From the NCBI GenBank assembly GCA_051531935.1, contig JAOPTR010000007.1, positions 62,001-126,000 of the forward strand: a stretch of 64,000 bases of DNA. The letters are read 5' to 3'. The notes beneath the pieces are model-generated. The model was not told the DNA's origin. It saw only the letters and a list, made by a program, of their open reading frames with translations, and searched no databases. A program made the position numbers and the translations under genes. Each line of letters begins with the position of its first letter. Positions within the stretch are counted from its first letter, which is position 1. Below, one piece after another: positions 56,582 through 63,617 of the stretch. This stretch comes from OCS116 sp051531935 (GTDB lineage Bacteria > Pseudomonadota > Alphaproteobacteria > Rhizobiales > OSC116).

Positions 56582-56620
56582 TTTTAGGACTTCCCAATAG
56601 AAGACTGGAAATATGCCCCC

Positions 56621-56713
56621 ATGCCGTTAACTGATATTAAGTGCAAAAATGCAAAACCTACTGATAAAACACAGAAATTGTTTGACGGCGGGGGGGCTGT
56701 ATTTAGAAATTAG
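56621..56713 (+). other. out-of-frame 5' part of the integrase (frameshift in a G7 run)
   Basis: From the ATG at 56621 the frame reads MPLTDIKCKNAKPTDKTQKL followed by FDGGG, the normal P4-type integrase start, but the seven Gs at 56690-56696 put it out of frame and it stops at 56713. With six Gs the frame would continue into the main ORF as FDGGGLYLEISPKG. Confidence 0.85.
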
Positions 56714-57833
56714 TCCAAAAGGAAATAAGTATTGGCGCTTAAAATATCGTTATTCTGGCAGAGAAAAACGCCTATCTTTTGGCGTATATCCCCTAGTGTC
56801 TCTAAAAGATGCCAGAAACATGCGCGACAAAGCCAAACGGCAATTGGCAGATAATATAGATCCATCATTCATTAAGAAGCAAGCCAAACGCGAAATATTT
56901 ATTAAAACCGAGAACCAATTCGAAATAATAGCCCGTGAATGGCATGGGACTAAAAAAGAGGTTTGGAGCGCTCGCCATGGGAAAACTGTCTTGACGCGGC
57001 TAAAAGCGGATATTTTCCCCCATTTGGGCGACGTACCTATCAATGAAATCAAAGCACCAGATTTATTAGCTGTTCTCAGAAAAATTGAAGAACGTGGTGC
57101 ATTGGACATTGCAAAGCGAGCACGGCAAACATGTGGTCAGATATTTAGATATGCTGTTGCCACAGGCAGGGCAGACAGTGACATATCTTTTGCGCTTAAG
57201 GATACTTTAAAATCTGCCAAGAAAAACCATTATACCTCATTGAATGAAAGTGAATTTCCTGAGTTTTTAAGCAAGCTAAAAGATTATGATGGGTTCACCC
57301 AAACTAAATTGGCAATTAAATTCACTATCCTTACATTCACCCGCACTGGAGAGGTGAGGGGCGCTTTATGGGATGAAATTAACTTAGATAAGAAAGAATG
57401 GCGAATTCCTGCTAAACGGATGAAAATGAAACAAATTCACATTGTACCTTTGTCAGAACAGATGATTGAATTGTTATGCAAATTAAAACAGCTCGCTGGT
57501 GATAATAAATACATATTTCCTAGTCATTCTAGTTCAGTCAAACCAATGAGTGAAAATACTATGCTTTATGCGGTTTATCGGATGGGCTATCATTCACGAA
57601 CCACAGTTCACGGTTTCAGATCCACCGCTTCCACGATACTCAATGAGCAGGGCTTTCGTTCGGATGTAATAGAACGTCAACTAGCGCATGGCGAGCAGAA
57701 CGCAATTAGAGCAGCATATAACCACGCGCAATATTTGCCTGAGCGTCGCCAAATGATGCAACATTGGGCGGATTATATTGATCGCACTGAAATTGGTTTC
57801 AATAACGTAATTGAAGGTAAGTTTGGCGGATGA
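56649..57833 (+). CDS. P4-type tyrosine integrase (N terminus frameshifted)
   Basis: The intact frame is 394 aa. After about 15 out-of-frame residues it reads GGLYLEISPKGNKYWRLKYR, the DUF4102 arm-binding domain, then a central core-binding region, and the catalytic domain at about 200-380. Catalytic residues visible are the first Arg in TFTRTGEVRGALW, HGFRSTASTILNE with the H-x-x-R pair, and LAHGEQNAIRAAYNHA with the His and the nucleophile Tyr (about 358). As it stands translation would need the internal ATG at 56649 or frameshifting at the G7 run. It is placed 3' of tRNA-Ser, typical of site-specific integration there. Confidence 0.85.
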   Translation: MQNLLIKHRNCLTAGGLYLEISPKGNKYWRLKYRYSGREKRLSFGVYPLVSLKDARNMRDKAKRQLADNIDPSFIKKQAKREIFIKTENQFEIIAREWHGTKKEVWSARHGKTVLTRLKADIFPHLGDVPINEIKAPDLLAVLRKIEERGALDIAKRARQTCGQIFRYAVATGRADSDISFALKDTLKSAKKNHYTSLNESEFPEFLSKLKDYDGFTQTKLAIKFTILTFTRTGEVRGALWDEINLDKKEWRIPAKRMKMKQIHIVPLSEQMIELLCKLKQLAGDNKYIFPSHSSSVKPMSENTMLYAVYRMGYHSRTTVHGFRSTASTILNEQGFRSDVIERQLAHGEQNAIRAAYNHAQYLPERRQMMQHWADYIDRTEIGFNNVIEGKFGG

Positions 57834-58423
57834 CAATATATTCTAAACGGCCAATATATTTTCCAGAGATTCTATTTCATACTATTGAGGCTAATCTTTT
57901 AGACAAAGAAGATTATCTGAATGATCTGATAAATGGGAATGAAAATGGTGTACTTGATTCAGCCATATCATTTAATCGAGATAAAGCATCATATCTTCGA
58001 AATTTGATTACCGATGATCTGGTTTTAAAAGGTTTTCAAAAGTTAAATTGCGATAAACTTCCGTGCCTAAACAAAATCGTTCACGTCTATCATGAAAGAA
58101 TTTATAAATTAAGGGTTGTTCAACATCGAAAATTTTCGCAGGCCAAACTATATTGCCAATGATATTTTTGAAAAAGTTATTCTGGCTATATCGAATCTTA
58201 CGGGAGAGCTGAAATCTTTTAAATCATTAGCCATTACGGGGAATTTTACGGAGCAAGAAACCAAACAAAACAATTTCAAATTAGTTATAATAGCTACGCT
58301 AAGCTTTCAGATGGCGAACAAATAAACTCAGTTGCAAACATTGGCAGTGCAGAATTTAATGTAAATGATTTTTCCCCAAACCAACAATTTGAAATAATGC
58401 AAACTCTAATGACAAGGCGGTAA
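57830..58423 (+). pseudogene. decayed hypothetical gene coupled to the integrase
   Basis: The ATG overlaps the integrase stop as ATGA. The first frame gives 110 aa (MTIYSKRPIYFPEILFHTIE) and stops at 58162. A second frame (about 58116-58325) continues with ENFRRPNYIANDIFEK and ITGNFTEQETK, and the original frame resumes after about 58233 with EFYGARNQTKQFQISYN and ends at 58423 (LMTRR). Two opposite frameshifts would join all parts into a protein of about 195 aa. No family recognised. Confidence 0.5.
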
Positions 58424-58581
58424 CTACTGATTTCTCAGAGACCACGAAATTAAGTTCCCAATTAGATATGGAGACGCTGACAATCACATGTTTGTAAACT
58501 AGACGGTTATTCGCGACTTGGAGAATAAAAATGTAAATAGAAACACCTCCAATGTTGGTGTCTTGACCGAGCCACCGAACC

Positions 58582-60492
58582 TCAGGTTCTACTGATATAT
58601 TTATCGATTATTTCCGTCGTAATGAAGTCTGCACCACTTCTCGTCAAATGACCATGGTCATAAACCATTAGCATATCGTCAACCCATGCCTTGCAATACA
58701 ACAGACTGTTATTAGAGAAGCACAATTTATCAATCAAGTTAATAAATACAAAACTATCTGCGTTTTTAAGTAACAAAGACTCATTGGATTTCATTACATC
58801 TTTATCTAATGATATGTCGTAAATAAACATTTGCTTTTTGGTAAGGTGGCGAATAGCTATAGCTTCGGGCAATGACGGTCGCCACTGAGGCCATGGCCCT
58901 AATAAAATTACTTTGCCAACTCCAAAAGAAATCAACTTCTCACTTATTGTTTTCCAATCCACTTTCTCATGGTTACCCTGTTGCACCAGTATTACATACT
59001 TAGGTTTTATCTTTTTTATTTTTTGCACAGCCAGTTTGTTGGAATATATACAACCTTCAAATAACATTCTGGATCTTACGCTGTAGCCCCGTTCTATAAT
59101 GGTGTCACCTATTGATATTGGGCAACCAGAAGCGGTGACTTGATGTATATTATAGTAATAATATTTCCCTCTAATTGCATCAGACAACGCTCCTGCATGA
59201 GAGTCTCCCCAAATAAATATATCGTGTAAATCATTGTTGTTTTCAAAACAATATTCTGAAAGGACATATTCACCCGTTTGAATCCATCTAGCCTCCGTGT
59301 TGCACAGTTCCCAATATTTTCCCAAACTAGTTTCTTTTGCATATGTTTGGTAGTAATTAATAAATATTCCTCTTTCAGTATTGTTAACATATCGCAATGA
59401 ACTGTTAGCTATATCAGTTATGAAAACTAAACTCCCCACCAGACCAACTGCCAATGCCATATACGCAGGTTTACACTTCAAATATGATACAATATGATCA
59501 AAATCATTTCTAAAATTTATACGTTCTATATATTTGTTGCTTAAAAACCCTAGTAATATTGACAATGCAATACCCGGATATATAAACATCTCATTTAGCA
59601 AGAAGTAGTGAATAGAAACTACAAGAGGCCAGTGCCATAAATATATGGAGTAAGACCATGTTCCCAATTTCTGGAACACTACATTACTTGTCAGAAGACT
59701 ATCGTTACGTCGGGCTTGGATTATAAGAAACGAACCAATAACAGGAAATATTGCAATATAACCAGGCCAAGGGTTCTCTTCTGAAACTAAGAAGAAAGAG
59801 CCTACAATTAAAGCAAAGCCTAGCCACTCTATGAATTTACTCCTTTTATCCAGCCAAGAAAAAGAATAAAAATAAGCAACACCACCTATCATCATTTCCC
59901 ATGCTCTGGCAGGTAACAGATAATAAGCGGAACTAGGCCATTTGTAGGTGGCGACAACGCAAAATATAAAACCCAGTATAGTTCCAGCTAGTATTGTTGT
60001 TTTCAGCACTTCTAATGAAGCAAACTTTCGAATCGCAACAAGTATTATAGGATAAATCATATAAAACTGCCATTCAACTGATAATGACCAAGTATGTAAT
60101 AACCATTTTTCATGCGACACAGCATCAAAGTACCCTGCTTCACTCCAATATTTCACATTCGATAAAAAGCCCATACTGCTTCCAACATGCTTGCCTAAGG
60201 CTTTAAAGTTGTAAGGAGTGAGATAAAACCAACCGAATACAATAAGTACTATACACAGCACGGAAAGTGCGGGGATAATTCTATTTGCACGAGCTATATA
60301 AAAATTTAAAATAGAAAATTTTTTTTGCTCAAACCTCCTAAATATGATCCCAGTCATTAGAAAACCAGATATAACAAAAAATATGTCTACACCTACAAAA
60401 CCCCCTGGCATCCAAGAAGGGTTGAAATGGAACAACACTACAGCTATTACTGCAATAGCCCTTAGGCCGTTAATATCTTTTCTAAATTGCAT
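58582..60492 (-). CDS. OafA-type acyltransferase with C-terminal SGNH domain
   Basis: About 636 aa from the ATG at 60492 (MQFRKDINGLRAIAV). Ten transmembrane helices make the acyltransferase-3 domain, with the helix-1 histidine in VVLFHF and the FFVISGFLMTGIIFRRF motif. From about 380 a periplasmic SGNH domain follows, with IWGDSHAG (catalytic Ser) and YDHGHLTRSGADF (Asp/His pair). Such two-domain proteins O-acetylate O-antigen, peptidoglycan or capsule. It lies inside the integrated region, is AT-rich, and may alter surface antigens or phage receptors. Confidence 0.88.
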   Translation of the reverse strand: MQFRKDINGLRAIAVIAVVLFHFNPSWMPGGFVGVDIFFVISGFLMTGIIFRRFEQKKFSILNFYIARANRIIPALSVLCIVLIVFGWFYLTPYNFKALGKHVGSSMGFLSNVKYWSEAGYFDAVSHEKWLLHTWSLSVEWQFYMIYPIILVAIRKFASLEVLKTTILAGTILGFIFCVVATYKWPSSAYYLLPARAWEMMIGGVAYFYSFSWLDKRSKFIEWLGFALIVGSFFLVSEENPWPGYIAIFPVIGSFLIIQARRNDSLLTSNVVFQKLGTWSYSIYLWHWPLVVSIHYFLLNEMFIYPGIALSILLGFLSNKYIERINFRNDFDHIVSYLKCKPAYMALAVGLVGSLVFITDIANSSLRYVNNTERGIFINYYQTYAKETSLGKYWELCNTEARWIQTGEYVLSEYCFENNNDLHDIFIWGDSHAGALSDAIRGKYYYYNIHQVTASGCPISIGDTIIERGYSVRSRMLFEGCIYSNKLAVQKIKKIKPKYVILVQQGNHEKVDWKTISEKLISFGVGKVILLGPWPQWRPSLPEAIAIRHLTKKQMFIYDISLDKDVMKSNESLLLKNADSFVFINLIDKLCFSNNSLLYCKAWVDDMLMVYDHGHLTRSGADFITTEIIDKYISRT

Positions 60493-60737
60493 GGCACCAC
60501 AAAACGTCAACTAATAAAGTATAATTGTTGTATAAGACAAGGCGAGACAAGACAAGACAGATTCTAATAATTATTTTTAATAGAATAAAATATTTGTAAT
60601 ATGCCGTGATGACGATTAAAATCGAGTTGTGCAGACATGCACTTGGGTTATTCCAACTCGGCTAGCTATATTGCTTTCAGATCCCTTACCATTACAAGTA
60701 CCTTTAAGCCAATATCTATTTTGGGTAGGTTTGATGT

Positions 60738-60758
60738 TGGGGGCAGAAATGGGGGCAT
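60738..60758 (+). repeat. paired G-rich motif, right copy, with relic of an integrase start
   Basis: The same arrangement as at 56561 with two mismatches. Directly after it, TTAGCTTATATTAA (60768-60781 region) resembles TTAACTGATATTAA in the integrase 5' end (12 of 14) and encodes LAYIK in place of LTDIK. It is probably the left end of an older, degraded element. A nested inverted repeat lies upstream (CGAGTT at 60623 with AACTCG at 60655, enclosing GTGCA-gaca-TGCAC). Confidence 0.55.
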
Positions 60759-60814
60759 ATGATTCATTAGCTTATATTAAAACCGTTAAAAACCAATCAA
60801 TTAAATGCTAAGTG

Positions 60815-60840
60815 TGGAGGTCATCCTCCCTCCAGTTTTT
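60815..60840 (+). terminator. possible hairpin terminator after the relic
   Basis: TGGAG (60815-60819) can pair with CTCCA (60830-60834), followed by GTTTTTC; the alternative GGAGG-tcat-CCTCC stem is also possible. Weak support. Confidence 0.3.
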
Positions 60841-60843
60841 CTT

Positions 60844-60876
60844 TACCTATAAAATACCTATAAAATACCAATAAAA
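60844..60876 (+). repeat. three 11-bp direct repeats TACCTATAAAA
   Basis: TACCTATAAAA is exactly repeated at 60844 and 60855, and as TACCAATAAAA at 60866. Spacing of one helical turn puts the units on one DNA face. Confidence 0.8.
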
Positions 60877-60908
60877 ACAATAACTTATAAATTGTCATTT
60901 TTAACTTA

Positions 60909-60952
60909 CCCTAGCAATTCCCCTAGCAAAAACTTAGAATTATCCCCTAGCA
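60909..60952 (+). repeat. CCCCTAGCA-type direct repeats at about 12-bp steps
   Basis: CCCTAGCAA (60909), CCCCTAGCA (60920), a degenerate ACTTAGAA (60932) and CCCCTAGCA (60944). The TAG cores are 12, 11 and 13 bp apart. Iteron-like or recombinase/regulator binding; no replication gene is visible. The stretch 60511-60843 holds no convincing gene. Confidence 0.7.
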
Positions 60953-61238
60953 TTTTTAATAGTGAGGAGAATCTCCCATCATTAATTTGGTAAATATATT
61001 CTACTTATCGTTTTTGATTAGTTTAGCTAAAATTAAAACAGCCCTAAATGCCTCTCAGATTCCACCACAGAATCCCTAGCCTTTTCCAGAATCCCACCTA
61101 CCAGATCATCTCAAATGACTCCCCATGACTCTTAAAACGCATCCTAGAGTCGGTCTGTAGTTACCCACTGGAAAGTGTATTTAGGAAGATTCAATCCGTT
61201 TGACATCTGATTAATTGTCTGGTGTGATTGCAGCTATA

Positions 61239-61260
61239 GAGCCCTTACAGGGCTTTAATT
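61239..61260 (+). terminator. possible terminator-like hairpin
   Basis: AGCCCT-tac-AGGGCT followed by TTTAATTT at 61240-61260. No gene clearly ends here; 60960-61238 holds no recognisable gene. Confidence 0.3.
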
Positions 61261-61339
61261 TGAATATCATTATTATAAAACAAAACTATCAGCTTATGGA
61301 ATAACTCTTCATTTAGCGCAGGGTGAAACTGTGTCTTGA

Positions 61340-61373
61340 TCTTAGGGTGGGCTTGAGCTGTGTCTTAGGGTGG
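61340..61373 (+). repeat. direct repeat TCTTAGGGTGG, two copies 23 bp apart
   Basis: TCTTAGGGTGG at 61340-61350 and 61363-61373, each followed by a GCTTGAG/ATTGAG sequence, just upstream of the ORF at 61382. It could be an operator. Confidence 0.4.
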
Positions 61374-61381
61374 ATTGAGAA

Positions 61382-61651
61382 ATGAAAAAAGCGAAGTTAA
61401 GGGTTTATTTAAGGGCTTTCAGGAGGTTTGGTATAGGGATATATACAAGACCGTTGGAGATATGTATTTTTGAATTAACACACCATCGCAGCAGATCTTC
61501 TAAATGGGAATTTAAAGCATCAAAATGTGAACGGCTGTTTGACTATGTATTTTATTTAAATCTCCATAAAACAGAAATTGTCTTCTACTTTTTTCATTTG
61601 GAAGATTGGTTTAAAAAGCCACATGACTATGCAGATCAATTAGAGAGGTAG
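61382..61651 (+). CDS. hypothetical protein, 89 aa
   Basis: A basic N terminus (KKAKLRVYLRAFRRFG), then a mixed aromatic-rich region (FDYVFYLNLHKTEIVFYFF). No family recognised. It lies in the accessory region after direct repeats that could regulate it. Weak ribosome-binding site. The next ORF starts 5 nt later, so the two could be coexpressed. Confidence 0.45.
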   Translation: MKKAKLRVYLRAFRRFGIGIYTRPLEICIFELTHHRSRSSKWEFKASKCERLFDYVFYLNLHKTEIVFYFFHLEDWFKKPHDYADQLER

Positions 61652-61656
61652 TTGCA

Positions 61657-61851
61657 ATGGAAATGTGCATAAATAACAAACATTGGCTTATCATCAAAAG
61701 GGGATTTTATCAGCTTGTTCTGGCAACTAAGAATAATTCTGAGTTCCACTATATTGAATGGAATCCTGATGAGGGCTTTATATTGAAACTCGGGGGTAAT
61801 TGGTGGTTATTGATATATTCAAAGCACAGGGCGGTTGCTATTTGTTTGTAG
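61657..61851 (+). CDS. hypothetical protein, 64 aa
   Basis: Starts with an AGAGAGG box at about 8 nt. Aromatic-rich, with GNWWLLIYSKH near the end. The opposite strand is also open here (61740-61920 approximately) and reads QEQYVPKNIEEEHGMS, then YYKQIATALCFEYINN, so the coding strand is uncertain. Confidence 0.35.
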   Translation: MEMCINNKHWLIIKRGFYQLVLATKNNSEFHYIEWNPDEGFILKLGGNWWLLIYSKHRAVAICL

Positions 61852-61939
61852 TAAGCATCTAAAGACATGCCGTGTTCTTCTTCGATGTTTTTAGGCACAT
61901 ACTGCTCTTGGGCGATAGGCCACAGCTACTTGTAAATCG

Positions 61940-62218
61940 TCAACCCCAAAGTTTCCGTGCGACTTTGGCTATGTAGTAGAATATACTTGCTACAACCAAA
62001 TGAGAGAAAACAGTGGCTGGGACATATCGACCCCACACCTGTTCAAGATATAAAGGCCTGACATAATATTGATAGTAAGTATTAATTAGTGTTACAATAA
62101 CAGTAATTAGGATCACATGTACGTATGACCGAGCAAATAGACCAAGTATAACCGTCAATAAAGTTACTGGGGTAAGCAGCGAGATCACTAGTATTATTAT
62201 CGTCCAGCCAAATACCAT
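61940..62218 (-). CDS. small membrane protein, 92 aa
   Basis: Three hydrophobic segments in MVFGWTIIILVISLLTPVTL, a middle helix with HVILITVIVTLINT, and HLVVASIFYYIAKVARK with a basic tail. ATG at 62218 has GAGGTGAGG upstream; GTG at 62227 is an alternative. It resembles small phage or mobile-element membrane proteins, without a named family. Confidence 0.5.
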   Translation of the reverse strand: MVFGWTIIILVISLLTPVTLLTVILGLFARSYVHVILITVIVTLINTYYQYYVRPLYLEQVWGRYVPATVFSHLVVASIFYYIAKVARKLWG

Positions 62219-62301
62219 AAACCTCACCTCAAAGTAAATTACCTACTACCCAATACAATATAAAACACCATTGATTAAGTAGTTATTAAAGCAGCTCTCC
62301 C

Positions 62302-62725
62302 ATGTTGAACCTCTTCTTCCAATTCGGCTCGCACCGTGCGGATCTTATGTGTCCCCTTAAAGTCAAATATGGAGGTTATTATTGGTATTCATCGTCTGTA
62401 TTTATTGCATTATTTCAATTTTACAGAATCATGAAAGAGTGTATAAAGAAAAAGCTCACGGAAGAAAACTAACGTAATTTTCGTTGGAGCTACCAATGCC
62501 CCAAGCTATACACTGATCTCCGAGAGTGGCCTCTATAAGCTCCTCTTAAGATCCACCAAGTCCGAAGCCAAGCCTTTCCAAGATTGGATCACCAAGGAAG
62601 TCATCCCAACCATCCGCAAGACAGGCCAATATGATCTTAAGGTGAACAGCAGCAGGGACACTATGCCAATGCCTAAGAGTTTTGCGGAGGCTCTCAGGGG
62701 TAATAAATATGGGTCAAAAATCTGA
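62302..62725 (+). pseudogene. decayed phage antirepressor (BRO-N) gene
   Basis: The 5' end reads MLNLFFQFGSH (62302), like the BRO-N opening, and after a shift VRIL; the central part with the conserved W-F-V-A-K-D block is missing and stops interrupt the frame. The 3' part (62447-62725, 92 codons) is open and reads SYTLISESGLYKLLLRSTKS, then FQDWITKEVIPTIRKTG, a strong match to the second half of BRO-N. Base composition is visibly more GC-rich than the surroundings. Confidence 0.7.
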
Positions 62726-63107
62726 GTAAGTATCATATAGAATGATTGCGCGAGGGTAGGCGATTTAAGTTATATGAATGCGACAGATTCATTAAAGGTA
62801 AAATTTTGCCATTAAAGGTCTGCAATTATTCGGATAGCTATAATAACACCTATATGCCAAAATTTCGTTAAGTCAGTTGCAAAACGACATTGACTTTGTA
62901 ATGAGTAAGATTGAATCGTTAACGTCAAACCATAGCGCATATACAAATTATGGGTGATGTAAAAAGGCTGTGCGGATTGCAACCACTAGTCCTCTAGAAC
63001 TAGAACCAATTCGCGCAGTTCGAATTTATTGCGCCTAAAGTCTAAACGAATTATCTCGAGATAAATGCTATTCCTTCTTAGCGAGCTAAGATTGAACGGG
63101 GTTCTAA
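62726..63107. other. non-coding stretch with two consecutive hairpins
   Basis: No gene is visible. CTAGT-cctctaga-ACTAG (62986-63003) is followed by GCGCA-12 nt-TGCGC (63013-63034) whose loop contains GTTCGAAT, giving a tRNA-like succession of arms, but no acceptor stem or full T arm exists. Possibly a tRNA remnant or a recombination site. Confidence 0.4.
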
Positions 63108-63494
63108 TTGAATAATGATTTGGAAATTGTGTATCAGCTTTTGAGCAGTCTCAATTCTAATCAAATTGACAAAGTTGCTCACCTAATATCTGACGACATT
63201 GTTATTATTGACCCATTTGTTAAAAAACCCACATACGAGAGCTATAGAAAACACATTTCAATTATGGTGCAACACATGGAAGCCGAGCTTCTTGGGTTGA
63301 ATCAGGTAGGAAATATATTCTATGCAAAAATCACATTTCATATATTAGACAACTCATTTTGCTATTCTTCAAAATTTAATGCGGAATGGGCGTTCACAAT
63401 AGAAGGTGAACTTTTGGTGAAATCCGAAATTGTATTCGAAGCGTCTAAATCTGATTTAACTTATATTCAAAAAATAGTTAGTATTTTTAGCTGA
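63108..63494 (+). CDS. NTF2/SnoaL-like protein A
   Basis: 128 aa from a TTG start directly preceded by an in-frame stop, with GGGG 6 nt upstream. An alternating alpha/beta pattern with LEIVYQLLSSLNSNQIDKVA (helix pair), DDIVIIDPFV, then long strands, resembles an NTF2-like cone fold, which commonly binds small ligands or forms enzymes or immunity proteins. No catalytic residues are assigned. A related protein follows (63618). Confidence 0.55.
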   Translation: MNNDLEIVYQLLSSLNSNQIDKVAHLISDDIVIIDPFVKKPTYESYRKHISIMVQHMEAELLGLNQVGNIFYAKITFHILDNSFCYSSKFNAEWAFTIEGELLVKSEIVFEASKSDLTYIQKIVSIFS

Positions 63495-63617
63495 ACTTAC
63501 ACCTCGTTCTTCTACGTATTATTTGTGTAAAATAACCCTAAGTATAATAGACGTAACCTGATGCAACTTTATTGTTAGGCAAGCTGAGCTAAGTCTAAAT
63601 GTTGTTGGGGAAGACGT

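Noticed and set aside
60629..60811. 60-aa plus-strand open frame as a gene
   Set aside because: It runs through the G-rich repeat pair and its end resembles a degraded integrase start. No ribosome-binding site or family match.
60844..60952. CRISPR array
   Set aside because: Repeats are 9-11 bp with almost no spacers and no cas genes are near, so it is not a CRISPR locus.
62533..62736. 67-aa minus-strand frame
   Set aside because: Antisense to the BRO-N relic, which has a clear family match on the plus strand.
62990..63003. Sequence like a cloning-vector polylinker (CTCTAGAACTAG)
   Set aside because: Only about 12 nt match and the flanks are ordinary AT-rich genomic sequence, so contamination is unlikely.
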